Positions 1 through 6,541 are shown, counted from the first letter of the stretch. The stretch: 7,367 nucleotides of DNA from an uncultured Chromatiaceae bacterium (GCA_946482325.1 CAMLRA010000185.1:1-7367), one strand, 5' to 3'. The notes: generated from the sequence alone by a model not told the origin. Numbers and translations are program-made.

Positions 1-1068
1 GCTGCACTCACAGCGGTGGTCGCCGGTTTTTATGCTGGCCATTTATCCGACCGTTTTGGCCGCAAACCGCTGATGCTGGCCGCTGCTGTTACCGGCGTAC
101 TGGCCTATTCTGCGCTGGCGCTGGCCAACACTTTGCCCTTGATGCTGGGCTGTATTTTTCTGGCGACCCTGCCCCGCGCACTATGGGACGCACCGAGTAA
201 AGCCTGGCTCGGCGATCTATTGCCCGACAGCAAAGACCGTGAGCTGGCTCTGCAGGGCCTGTATTTTATGGTGAACGCCGGCGCGGCTTGTGGGCCGGTG
301 CTGGGGTTATGGGCTGGCCTCAGCGGCAATCCACATGGTTTTTTTATTACTGCAGCGTCCTATGGCGCTTTAGGCTTAGGATTATTGTGGCTACACAGAC
401 CCGGAAAACTCGCGAATAGCGCGGCACAGAGCCGGCCGACACATAAGTTGAATTTCACGTCTATCTTGCAGTTGCTGCGACAAGATCAGCTGTTTGCGGT
501 GATTATTCTGGCCAATATTCTGATTAACTTTATATACGCCCATGCTGATTCCAGCCTGATCCAATATTTAACCCGGGCTGATTTCCCTGAGCTGGTGACA
601 CTCATCTCAAGCCTGGTGATGGTGAATTCGCTGATTATTGTCACTTGCCAATTTCCACTGCTGCGTTTGCTGGGGCATTGGCCGGTGATCAAACGCATTC
701 ATCTGGGCGTGGTGTTATTGGGATTGTCACAAATCTGGTTTGCGTTGAATCCGGTCGACTGGTTCTGGGGCTGGCTGGCGGCGATGGCAGTCCTCAGCAT
801 TGGTGAAGCTGTACTTTTTGCCAATATGAATGTCCATCTGGACCAACTGGCGCATCCGGCGCTGCGCGGTAGTTATTTTGGTGCCGCCAGCCTGTATGCC
901 ATTGGTTTTAGCTTGTCGCCCTTTATTGGCGGCCTGATTATCGACGCCCTCGGTGGTCCGGCGCTGTTTGCGATCAGTGCCGGCCTTTGTGCGCTGGTGC
1001 TGGGCTGCTATGCCGCTACACCCCGGCTACGCCGGCCAGACTTTTCTGCACTGAAGTTGCCGGGCTGA
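1..1068 (+). CDS. MFS transporter, DHA1/MdtH-like drug exporter (5' partial)
   Basis: This is an inner-membrane major facilitator superfamily transporter, probably a proton-coupled exporter of drugs or small metabolites. The frame is open to the left edge, so the N-terminus and first transmembrane helix (roughly 40-50 residues) are missing, and the in-frame GTG at 16 is not the start. The MFS motif A, GHLSDRFGRK, lies in the loop between helices 2 and 3 at visible residues 13-22. Alternating hydrophobic helices follow, with a hydrophilic central loop near visible residues 132-155 that separates the N- and C-terminal halves. The stretches RALWDAPSKAWL and ALRGSYFGAASLYAIG resemble the equivalent parts of MdtH-type proteins from memory. 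The TGA at 1066-1068 sits inside a hairpin. The substrate cannot be told from sequence. The family call is firm; the subfamily is tentative. Confidence 0.9.
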   Translation, partial: AALTAVVAGFYAGHLSDRFGRKPLMLAAAVTGVLAYSALALANTLPLMLGCIFLATLPRALWDAPSKAWLGDLLPDSKDRELALQGLYFMVNAGAACGPVLGLWAGLSGNPHGFFITAASYGALGLGLLWLHRPGKLANSAAQSRPTHKLNFTSILQLLRQDQLFAVIILANILINFIYAHADSSLIQYLTRADFPELVTLISSLVMVNSLIIVTCQFPLLRLLGHWPVIKRIHLGVVLLGLSQIWFALNPVDWFWGWLAAMAVLSIGEAVLFANMNVHLDQLAHPALRGSYFGAASLYAIGFSLSPFIGGLIIDALGGPALFAISAGLCALVLGCYAATPRLRRPDFSALKLPG

Positions 1069-1344
1069 ACCGGCAACTGGTGGCATGATGTCCTTTTGAC
1101 CAACAAGGTGCGCGCGGATGCGCTGTAGCAGTTGCCACTCGGCAGCAATGCTTTGCGCATTCGGACCCTGCCCGGCTTTGGCCAGCATAATCAGTTCTTT
1201 ATGTGGCGCCCGGATCGCAATGAAATAAGCGCGGGTGACTGCTGGTACCGTGACGAGGTCGGCCTCGCCCTGAATAAAATACACCGGCAGCTGCAGCGCT
1301 GTGGCATCGCGATGTAATGTAATGTCGTGGAAAATGCCAATATG
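1027..1344 (-). pseudogene. Alpha/beta hydrolase C-terminal remnant
   Basis: Read on the minus strand, this stretch encodes about 105 residues that look like the last third of a proline-iminopeptidase-type alpha/beta hydrolase. A beta-strand and the acid-residue segment appear as LPVYFIQGEADLVTVP. They are followed by AYFIAIRAPHKELIML and a GxxPN turn, then a helix ending IRAHLVGQ. The nucleophile elbow and oxyanion region are absent: the frame runs back into the 3' end of the cupin gene with no plausible start or ribosome binding site. At 1168-1170 the codon is CAG (Gln) in GQGPN, where the family normally has the catalytic His (GHxP). The reading frame ends at a TAG at 1027-1029, 42 bp inside the antisense of the MFS gene. 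I infer a truncated, decaying gene; the exact 5' edge of homology is uncertain by a few codons. Confidence 0.7.
1055..1078 (+). terminator. Hairpin over the MFS stop codon, possible weak terminator
   Basis: A perfect 9-bp inverted repeat, AGTTGCCGG and CCGGCAACT, flanks a 6-nt loop (GCTGAA) that contains the last bases of the MFS gene and its stop codon. The stem is GC-rich and lies exactly where two convergent genes meet. Neither strand has a T-run directly after the stem, so an ordinary intrinsic terminator is not demonstrated. It could also act as a 3'-end stabilising structure. Confidence 0.35.
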
Positions 1345-1355
1345 TGTTTGGTCCG

Positions 1356-1802
1356 TTAGTGCTTGATCACAGCCGCAGGCTCTGAGCCCGTTTTCTGTGA
1401 CAATGACTGGCCTTTGCTGCCGGCGTAAAACACTACCAGCTTGACGGGTTTAGTGCCGACATTGCGGCCATTGTGCGCGGTGTTCACCACCTCAGCCAAA
1501 GCGTCGCCGGTTTTTAAGCTGTTTTTTCGCCCGTCTTTCAGTGTCACCTCAAGTTCCCCCTCCAACACCATGCCAAATGAAGGCACCGGATGCAGATGCC
1601 AGCCGGTTTCGCCGCCGGGGGCGATTTCGATCAACATGCCGGTGACTTCGGCCTGGCCCGCCGGATATTGCAGCGGCTGACCATCCCAGCTGGTCTGGGT
1701 TTTCAGTACTGTCGTGACTTTTACTGCCTTGGTTTGTTCTATCGCATGGACCGGTAACAGCATGGCCAAACCGGTCAGTATGATTATCCAGCGTTGTAAC
1801 AT
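1356..1802 (-). CDS. Exported single-domain cupin protein
   Basis: This is a 148-residue small beta-barrel protein of the cupin_2 type. The ATG at 1802 is chosen because AGGA lies 8 nt upstream and because it opens a good signal peptide, MLQRWIIILTGLAMLLPVHA, with cleavage expected before IEQTKA. The frame could be extended upstream, but only into the dehydrogenase coding strand. Cupin motif 1 is visible as GGETGWHLHPVPSFGMVLEG, with two metal-type histidines; the usual glutamate after HxH is replaced (Pro/Ser), as I recall for this subfamily. Motif 2 is GDALAEVVNTAHNGRN, with the third histidine. It is probably a periplasmic metal-binding protein; the substrate is unknown and it may or may not be an enzyme. 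It starts 28 bp after the dehydrogenase stop and is likely its operon partner. Confidence 0.88.
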   Translation of the reverse strand: MLQRWIIILTGLAMLLPVHAIEQTKAVKVTTVLKTQTSWDGQPLQYPAGQAEVTGMLIEIAPGGETGWHLHPVPSFGMVLEGELEVTLKDGRKNSLKTGDALAEVVNTAHNGRNVGTKPVKLVVFYAGSKGQSLSQKTGSEPAAVIKH

Positions 1803-1830
1803 TGTTGCGTTCCTGAAAAAGTTCTGCTCG

Positions 1831-2583
1831 TCAAACCCCACCACTGACATCAATAAAACTGCCGGTGGTAAAATTGGCGGCGCTTGATGCCAGCCACGCA
1901 ATCGCCTGAGCGACTTCAATGGCTTCGCCACCACGCCCCAGCGGAATGCGGCTTTTCAGCCGGTCGACCCGACCAGGTTCGCCACCGGCAGCGTGCATGT
2001 CGGTGTAGATAAAACCAGGCCGTACCGCATTGACCCGAATACCCTGCGCCGCCACTTCCAGCGCCAGGCCCCGGGTCAGAGTATCCACCGCGCCTTTGGA
2101 GGCCGCATAATCAATATATTCGTGGGGTGAACCGCTTTTGGCCGCACCGGAAGAGACGTTCACTATCGCTCCACCACGCCCGCCCAGATCTGTGCGCATC
2201 CGTTGCACTGCCTGCTGGCAGCATAAAAAAGTACCTATCACATTGGTTTGTAAAATGGCGGCAAAACGCGCCGCACTGATGCCGCTGATGGGGCTTTGCG
2301 GCTGCAAAATAGCAGCGTTATTGACGAGCACCGACAAGGGGCCAAGTTCCGCATCCAGCCGTTGAAACATCGCCAGAACTTGTGATTCATCACTAATATC
2401 AGCCTGCAGCAGGATACAACGACATCCGCCGGCACGAAGCTCACTGGCGAGCGCTGCTGCGGCGGCGTGATTTTGATGATAATTCAGTCCCAGCGCATAC
2501 CCCTGCTGCGCGAACAGCCGCGCCGTTGAAGCACCAATGCCGCGGCTGGCACCAGTGATAAGCGCAATAGCAGATGTAGACAT
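1831..2583 (-). CDS. ygfF: YgfF-like short-chain dehydrogenase/reductase
   Basis: This is a 250-residue classical SDR, normal length for the family, cytoplasmic and NAD(P)H-dependent. The cofactor motif TGASRGIG is at residues 10-17; the Arg in it favours NADPH. NNA is at 88-90 and the structural Asn in QTNVIG at 114. Catalytic Ser is probably 145, and YAASK supplies Tyr159 and Lys163. The segments GGEPGRVDR and TGSFIDVSGG near the C-terminus, together with NVSS and EYIDYAASKGA, match my memory of E. coli YgfF very closely, a protein annotated as a putative oxidoreductase (sometimes glucose 1-dehydrogenase-like). The physiological substrate is not established. The ATG at 2583 has GGAG 5 nt upstream, so the longer open frame to 2823 is rejected. 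It leads a probable two-gene operon with the cupin. Confidence 0.93.
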   Translation of the reverse strand: MSTSAIALITGASRGIGASTARLFAQQGYALGLNYHQNHAAAAALASELRAGGCRCILLQADISDESQVLAMFQRLDAELGPLSVLVNNAAILQPQSPISGISAARFAAILQTNVIGTFLCCQQAVQRMRTDLGGRGGAIVNVSSGAAKSGSPHEYIDYAASKGAVDTLTRGLALEVAAQGIRVNAVRPGFIYTDMHAAGGEPGRVDRLKSRIPLGRGGEAIEVAQAIAWLASSAANFTTGSFIDVSGGV

Positions 2584-2610
2584 ATGAACTCCGTCGCGCC
2601 CAATCCCAAC

Positions 2611-2642
2611 TTTATACTCAGCGCACCAGAATATTTGTGCAA
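2611..2642 (-). promoter_or_regulatory. Candidate promoter for the dehydrogenase-cupin pair
   Basis: On the minus strand a TATAAA hexamer (2611-2616, five of six to the -10 consensus) lies 27 nt ahead of the dehydrogenase ATG. A TTGCAC element (2637-2642) lies upstream, but the spacer is 20 nt, longer than ideal, so the -35 is weak. Location in the 118-bp gap between the DUF1080 stop and the dehydrogenase start is sensible. Read-through from the DUF1080 promoter is an alternative, since no terminator is visible in the gap. Confidence 0.35.
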
Positions 2643-2701
2643 CCTTTATCTGCGGTTCGGGCGCAGGATCTGGCCTGGCTTTGCAATAGCATCCTTGCTG
2701 G

Positions 2702-3592
2702 TCAGAAATACCCGGCATACTGCGCCGGTAGTTTATCCAGCGGTTGTAGCCGGATATTCTTGTAAAATACTTCAGCCGCTTCACTTTGCAGTTGGATTTT
2801 GCCCTGCCACATCTCGACATCACGGCCGTCCCGATGATAACGGGAGTTCTTCAGCACCATCACCACCTGACCGTTCACAATGTGCAGGCTTTGGCCTTCA
2901 AAACAAATCAGCTCCACAGTATTCCATTGGTTGTCAGGTTTTTCGGCATTAAGTTGGCGCATGACAAACCCCGGGCCACCACTCCCCCGACCAGCTTGCA
3001 GAAACGGCTGCGAGACATCTGCCACCGCATTCATCTCACCTTCGGCTTGAAAAGCTCGGATATCCATCGCCGAATCAGCCTGCTGCCAATAGTCGCCGGT
3101 ATGGCCTTGCATGATCTGAAATTCCTGCGACAACATCCAGGAGCGGAAATACTCTTGCCCGTGTGGGCCGTTGGCGTGATACAAAATGCCACTGTCTTTC
3201 AGTTTGTGTAGCCGCGGCGGCCATTTTTTCGTACCGAAGCGGTATTGCAGCGTCAGATGGTAATTGCGAAAACTTTGCTTGCTGGTCAATGCGCCATAAA
3301 TTTCGCCACTGACACGCAGTACCGTCTCCCCGTCCTGTTGCACCAGCGTGAACACGCCGTGTGGGTCCAGCCCCGGAAAGACTCCGAGCGGCGCCAGCGC
3401 TTTCCCTGCCGCATCAGTTGGCTGGCTACCATTGTAATTCTCCTGATGTCGGTAGCTCAGATAAGTGTCCCATTGACTCAGAGTCGGGTCCAGCAATGAA
3501 ACCGCCGGGCAGGCAGCGAGCGGTAACGCGATAACGGCTGCCAGCAGACCTGTCAGCAACAGCGCAGCGCTTGGGAAAAGTTTGATAATCAT
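2702..3592 (-). CDS. DUF1080 / 3-keto-disaccharide hydrolase-type lipoprotein
   Basis: This is a 296-residue protein with one DUF1080 domain (Pfam PF06439, named 3-keto-disaccharide hydrolase), a concanavalin-like jelly roll. Some members hydrolyse 3-keto glycosides made by periplasmic sugar oxidation. The N-terminus has a hydrophobic stretch ending in a lipobox, LAAC, with Cys28 as the lipidation site; Pro and Ala follow rather than Asp, which favours the outer membrane. Domain landmarks are the LTLQYRFG strand at 113-120, DSGILYHANGPHG at 133-145, EFQIMQGHTGDYW at 157-169, WNTVELICFEG at 223-233 followed by a VNGQ turn, and GKIQLQSEAAEVFYKNIRL at 264-282. The ATG at 3592 has AAGGA 7 nt upstream. 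A promoter and LacI-type operator precede it. Hydrolase function is inferred from the family; the actual sugar is unknown. Confidence 0.9.
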   Translation of the reverse strand: MIIKLFPSAALLLTGLLAAVIALPLAACPAVSLLDPTLSQWDTYLSYRHQENYNGSQPTDAAGKALAPLGVFPGLDPHGVFTLVQQDGETVLRVSGEIYGALTSKQSFRNYHLTLQYRFGTKKWPPRLHKLKDSGILYHANGPHGQEYFRSWMLSQEFQIMQGHTGDYWQQADSAMDIRAFQAEGEMNAVADVSQPFLQAGRGSGGPGFVMRQLNAEKPDNQWNTVELICFEGQSLHIVNGQVVMVLKNSRYHRDGRDVEMWQGKIQLQSEAAEVFYKNIRLQPLDKLPAQYAGYF

Positions 3593-3642
3593 CTGAAGTT
3601 CCTTTTTTTGCTTACTCAGATAGTTACCAGCCTGCCTTTTAT

Positions 3643-3659
3643 TTGTAAAGCGCTTACAA
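3643..3659. promoter_or_regulatory. LacI/GalR-family-type operator
   Basis: The sequence TTGTAAAGCGCTTACAA is an almost perfect palindrome around a central CG. The core AAGCGCTT is fully symmetric and both flanks read TTGTAA/TTACAA, but the left half carries one extra A. This resembles the TGTAAGCGCTTACA-like sites bound by LacI/GalR repressors of sugar genes in gammaproteobacteria (family knowledge). It abuts the -10 hexamer of the DUF1080 gene's predicted promoter and would cover the transcription start, the usual place for a repressor. The regulator gene is not in the window. Confidence 0.55.
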
Positions 3660-3687
3660 TTATGGAATCAGCTGCACAGTTTATGAA
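3659..3687 (-). promoter_or_regulatory. Sigma70-type promoter for the DUF1080 lipoprotein
   Basis: On the minus strand TTCATA (3682-3687, four of six to TTGACA) is separated by exactly 17 nt from CATAAT (3659-3664, five of six to TATAAT). Transcription would begin near 3652, giving a leader of about 60 nt. The -35 overlaps the stop codon of the upstream small membrane gene. The palindromic operator begins at the -10 edge. Confidence 0.5.
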
Positions 3688-3857
3688 TTACAGCAGTCTG
3701 CTTTGGGCGCCGTGGCCCGCATTAGCGCAATAACGGCAATCACCCCAATCACAGGCAGCAACAGCAGCGCATAAAAATCCGGCGCACCGGTTAACACAGC
3801 AGCGCCAATTGCCAGCACCCATAACAGCAATTGCGTTAGTATTAGTTTGATTCTCAC
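3681..3857 (-). CDS. Small two-helix membrane protein, 58 aa, unknown function
   Basis: This small gene starts with GTG at 3857 and ends with TAA at 3681-3683. A strong ribosome binding site, GAGGGG (3864-3869 on the opposite strand), sits 6 nt ahead of the GTG, and an in-frame TGA lies only eight codons before the GTG, so the start is well bounded. The product begins MRIKLILTQL. It has two hydrophobic segments at about residues 4-23 and 29-46, joined by a short loop TGAPDF with a charged Asp, and ends in a polar tail (RATAPKADCCNS) with paired cysteines. The positive residues at the N-terminus and after helix 2 suggest both ends face the cytoplasm. I do not recognise the family. It lies between the divergent spacer and the DUF1080 promoter and appears to be separately expressed. 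Confidence 0.65.
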   Translation of the reverse strand: MRIKLILTQLLLWVLAIGAAVLTGAPDFYALLLLPVIGVIAVIALMRATAPKADCCNS

Positions 3858-3910
3858 AGCAGGCCCCTCACATTGTTGTGCTCAAGCATGATGACCATCG
3901 CGACCGGCAG

Positions 3911-3923
3911 TTTTGTAACAAAA
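3911..3923. promoter_or_regulatory. 13-bp palindrome in divergent spacer
   Basis: TTTTGTAACAAAA is a perfect inverted repeat with 6-bp arms around one central base. It lies 54 bp ahead of the GTG of the small membrane gene and 93 bp ahead of the methyltransferase start. It could be a regulator site for either direction, but an AT-rich palindrome this short may be chance. Confidence 0.3.
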
Positions 3924-3943
3924 TCGGCCATGAGCCCCCTGCA

Positions 3944-3957
3944 TGCGACAGGTCGCA
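3944..3957. promoter_or_regulatory. 14-bp palindrome in divergent spacer
   Basis: TGCGACAGGTCGCA has perfect 6-bp arms (TGCGAC and GTCGCA) around AG. It lies 58 bp before the methyltransferase ATG and just ahead of an AT-rich stretch containing TATGCT and TATTGT, weak -10-like hexamers at 3971-3981. A regulator site or a short mRNA hairpin are both possible. No strong promoter is visible. Confidence 0.3.
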
Positions 3958-4015
3958 ACAGATGGCTATTTATGCTATTGTGCGCGCCGTTTTTCCAGCG
4001 CCGACCGGACCTGCC

Positions 4016-4759
4016 ATGACTAGCACTGCCCTCTACACCGATTTGTCCGGTTATTATGATTTGATGTGCGCCGACATCAATTATCCGGCGCAAAGTGCCA
4101 CAGTACACCGTATCCAGCAGTTTTTCGGTAACGGTGGCAAACGCCATCTGGATTTAGCCTGCGGCACAGGCCCACATATCCGTTATTTATTGGATTTAGG
4201 TTATCAGAGTGCCGGCCTTGACCTCAATCAGCCGATGCTGGATTTGGCCCGGCAACGCTGCCCGGAAGCCAGTTTTTCCTGTCAGAATATGTGCGAATTT
4301 GAGGTTGATGCGCCGGTGGATCTGATCACCTGCTTTTTATACTCGCTGCATTACAGTCAGACTATCACAGGCCTTAAAGCCTGTATCCGCCAGGCGCATC
4401 TGGCATTAAATGCCGGTGGTGTGTTTTTTTTTAACGCCGTCGATAAAAGCCAAATCGACAACCAATCATCCGTGTCGCATCAGGCCGTGCACGGCAACAG
4501 CTTATTTCAGTTCAGCTCCGGCTGGTTTTACTCAGGTCAGGGCGAGCAGCAACAACTGCGGCTGCGCATCGAAAAAACCGGCAACGGCCAGCACGAAATC
4601 TGGCAAGACGCCCATCCGATGGTCGCCGTCACTTTTGCTGAATTACAACAGCTGTTGGCGCCCTATTTCGACGTGCAAATACTGCAACACGATTACGACA
4701 AGCTGGTGGCCTGGGATGGCCAATCCGGCAATGCACTATTTGTTTGTGTCAAACACTGA
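4016..4759 (+). CDS. Class I SAM-dependent methyltransferase
   Basis: This is a 247-residue soluble methyltransferase with a Rossmann-like fold. Motif I is HLDLACGTG at residues 44-52. The acidic end of the second strand is GLDLN, with Asp69, which should bind the ribose hydroxyls of SAM. A motif IV-like strand, DLITCFLYSLHY, is at 102-113, and LNAGGVFFFNAV at 131-142 fits the later strand. The N-terminal segment ALYTDLSGYYDLMCADINY and the C-terminal WDGQSGNALFVCVK look well conserved in gammaproteobacterial homologues as I remember them; the acceptor is unknown. The ATG at 4016 is chosen because homology begins there, although the Shine-Dalgarno is weak (GGA, 6 nt away); in-frame upstream codons to 3878 look like noncoding leader. 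It is divergent from the small membrane gene and followed after 129 bp by the peptidase. Confidence 0.9.
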   Translation: MTSTALYTDLSGYYDLMCADINYPAQSATVHRIQQFFGNGGKRHLDLACGTGPHIRYLLDLGYQSAGLDLNQPMLDLARQRCPEASFSCQNMCEFEVDAPVDLITCFLYSLHYSQTITGLKACIRQAHLALNAGGVFFFNAVDKSQIDNQSSVSHQAVHGNSLFQFSSGWFYSGQGEQQQLRLRIEKTGNGQHEIWQDAHPMVAVTFAELQQLLAPYFDVQILQHDYDKLVAWDGQSGNALFVCVKH

Positions 4760-4888
4760 CCATTTATCTTCCGCTGTTGCAGCTTAAACGAAAAAGACAG
4801 GCATGAAGCCCGGCGGCATGGCAACATAACAACTCCATTTCCCGACGATTGCCAGCTAAAGGCCGGCACGTCTCCTTGAGAGTTGCTT

Positions 4889-6541
4889 ATGACAAGATTG
4901 CATCGCAGTTCCCTGTTTATCCCACTTTGCGCTGTACTGTTTTGTAGCAGCGCACTGGCCGCTGACAACTCGCCGCTGCAACAAACCGAATTTAACCCAG
5001 CCTTTGGCCGCTACTTTGCTGAAGTCGCTGCTGACGAACTGCAAGGTCGCGCGCCGGCGACCGTCGGCGAAGAGCGCACTGTGGCTTATATCGAACAACA
5101 GTTTCAGCGCCTTGGCCTGCAACCTTTTGCTAAAGGAAGCTATCGCCAGGCAGTGCCTGTGGTGCAAATCGACCCGGTGTCAGTGTCAGCACTGCGTCTC
5201 AAAGGAGACAAGCTGCCAACGAGCCTGGCCTATAAAACTGACATGATGGCCTGGTCCACACGGATGCAACCGCAAATTGAGGTTAAAAACAGCGAGCTGG
5301 TGTTTGTTGGTTACGGCATAGTCGCTCCCGAATATGGCTGGAACGACTATAAAAATGTCGACGTCAAAGGCAAAACCGTGGTGATGTTTGTCAACGACCC
5401 GGGCTTTGCCACCGGCGACACTCAACTTTTCACTGGCAAAGCCATGACCAACTACGGCCGCTGGACTTACAAGTTTGAAGAAGCGGCACGTCAGGGCGCG
5501 GCCATGGCGCTGATTGTGCACGAAACCGACGCCGCCGCTTATGGCTGGAATGTGGTGTCCGGCACCAGCCCAATTCGATTCGAACTGGCAGACAAAAATA
5601 AAAATAAACATAAAGCCGCCGTCGAAGGCTGGCTGACCCGCGACAGCGCCGAAAAGCTGTTTGCCGCCTCTGGCGAGAATATCGAGAGTTTGCGTAAAAA
5701 AGCCCTGGCTAAAGATTTCCACGCCATCAAGCTCGGTGCCACGGCTTCCATCAGCATCAAAAACCAGCTGCGGGAAATCGATTCCAGTAATGTCATTGGC
5801 TACATTCCAGGCAAGAGCAAACCCGATGAAGCAGTGCTTTACATGGCGCACTGGGACCACTTTGGCCTCGATTTCAGCCGTAAAGACGACAAAATCTTTA
5901 ACGGCGCCCAGGACAATGCCGGTGGTATCGCCGGTTTAATCGCGCTGGCCGAACATTATAAACAGCAGCCGCCACCGGAGCGTTCTGTGGTGTTTATCGC
6001 CGTGACCGCAGAAGAGCGTGGCATGTTAGGGTCGCGTTGGTATGCAGCAAACCCGCTGTTTCCACTTGCTCAAACTGTCGCCGGTATCAATATGGACGTG
6101 ATGAATGTGTATGGCCCGATGCGGGATGTGCAGGTATTTGGTTATGGCTCATCCGAGCTGGAACCCATGCTGGATAAATATGCCAAAGCTCAGGGCCGGT
6201 ATATCGCGCCGGAGCCGACGCCGGAAGATGGTTTTTATTACCGCTCAGACCATTTCCAACTGGCGCGTCATGGCGTACCAATGTTGTATGCCCGTGGTGG
6301 TGTCGATAGCATTGCACACGGCAAAGACTGGGGTCTGGCGCAGCGGCGCGACTACACAGCGAACTATTATCATAAGGTCAATGACGAATTCAGTCCGGCC
6401 TGGGATTTACGCGGTTCGCAGCAGGATTTATGGTTGTTTTATCTAGTCGGCAATGAACTGGCCAACTCGGCACTTTGGCCAAACTGGTACGAAGGTAAAG
6501 AGTTTAAAGCAGCGAGGGATGCATCCAGAGCGAAAAACTAA
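4889..6541 (+). CDS. Secreted M28-family zinc metallopeptidase with PA domain
   Basis: This is a 550-residue exported aminopeptidase-type enzyme. A signal peptide (residues 1-24, ending SSALA before ADNS) directs it out of the cytoplasm. A PA-like insert, roughly 130-245, includes LVFVGYGIVAPEYGWNDY and GKTVVMFVND. The M28 catalytic domain follows from about 300. The di-zinc ligands and catalytic residues expected for the family are all present: His321 and Asp323 in AHWDH, bridging Asp342 in GAQDNAGG, Glu375 (general base) and Glu376 in TAEERG, Asp403 in NMDVMN, and His495 in YYHKVNDE. It therefore appears active, probably releasing N-terminal amino acids from peptides for nutrition. The ATG at 4889 has GAGAG 6 nt upstream and is preferred over an in-frame TTG at 4883. 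A lysine/asparagine-rich patch (DKNKNKHK, 235-242) probably lies in a surface loop. A strong terminator follows. Confidence 0.95.
   Translation: MTRLHRSSLFIPLCAVLFCSSALAADNSPLQQTEFNPAFGRYFAEVAADELQGRAPATVGEERTVAYIEQQFQRLGLQPFAKGSYRQAVPVVQIDPVSVSALRLKGDKLPTSLAYKTDMMAWSTRMQPQIEVKNSELVFVGYGIVAPEYGWNDYKNVDVKGKTVVMFVNDPGFATGDTQLFTGKAMTNYGRWTYKFEEAARQGAAMALIVHETDAAAYGWNVVSGTSPIRFELADKNKNKHKAAVEGWLTRDSAEKLFAASGENIESLRKKALAKDFHAIKLGATASISIKNQLREIDSSNVIGYIPGKSKPDEAVLYMAHWDHFGLDFSRKDDKIFNGAQDNAGGIAGLIALAEHYKQQPPPERSVVFIAVTAEERGMLGSRWYAANPLFPLAQTVAGINMDVMNVYGPMRDVQVFGYGSSELEPMLDKYAKAQGRYIAPEPTPEDGFYYRSDHFQLARHGVPMLYARGGVDSIAHGKDWGLAQRRDYTANYYHKVNDEFSPAWDLRGSQQDLWLFYLVGNELANSALWPNWYEGKEFKAARDASRAKN

Noticed and set aside
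1132..1317. A 61-codon plus-strand frame between the MFS gene and cupin
   Set aside because: It is antisense to the hydrolase remnant, whose translation is clearly protein-like. The plus-strand product is not.
1803..1934. A 44-codon N-terminal extension of the cupin
   Set aside because: It would overlap the dehydrogenase gene and bury the signal peptide. The ATG at 1802 has AGGA at 8 nt.
2584..2823. An 80-codon N-terminal extension of the dehydrogenase
   Set aside because: The extension overlaps the DUF1080 gene, is not SDR-like, and the ATG at 2583 has a good ribosome binding site and places TGASRGIG at the usual position.
3854..4147. A 97-codon minus-strand frame across the divergent spacer
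   Set aside because: It overlaps the start of the methyltransferase and the ribosome binding site of the small membrane gene, and its translation shows no domain or membrane pattern.
4819..4854. TGGCAA...TTGCCA inverted repeat upstream of the peptidase
   Set aside because: The arms are only 6 bp with a 24-base loop and no associated promoter or terminator features, so chance is likely.
4760..4888. Search for a promoter or riboswitch ahead of the peptidase
   Set aside because: No pair of hexamers with acceptable spacing and no convincing structured leader was found. Co-transcription with the methyltransferase remains possible.
5595..5624. An A-rich tract coding DKNKNKHK in the peptidase
   Set aside because: It looked like a possible slippage site or insertion, but the frame continues cleanly and a polar surface loop in the PA-like region is the simpler reading.
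5186..5860. A 224-codon open frame on the minus strand
   Set aside because: It lies entirely antisense to the well-supported M28 peptidase, has no ribosome binding site or recognisable domain, and is explained by codon composition of the opposite strand.
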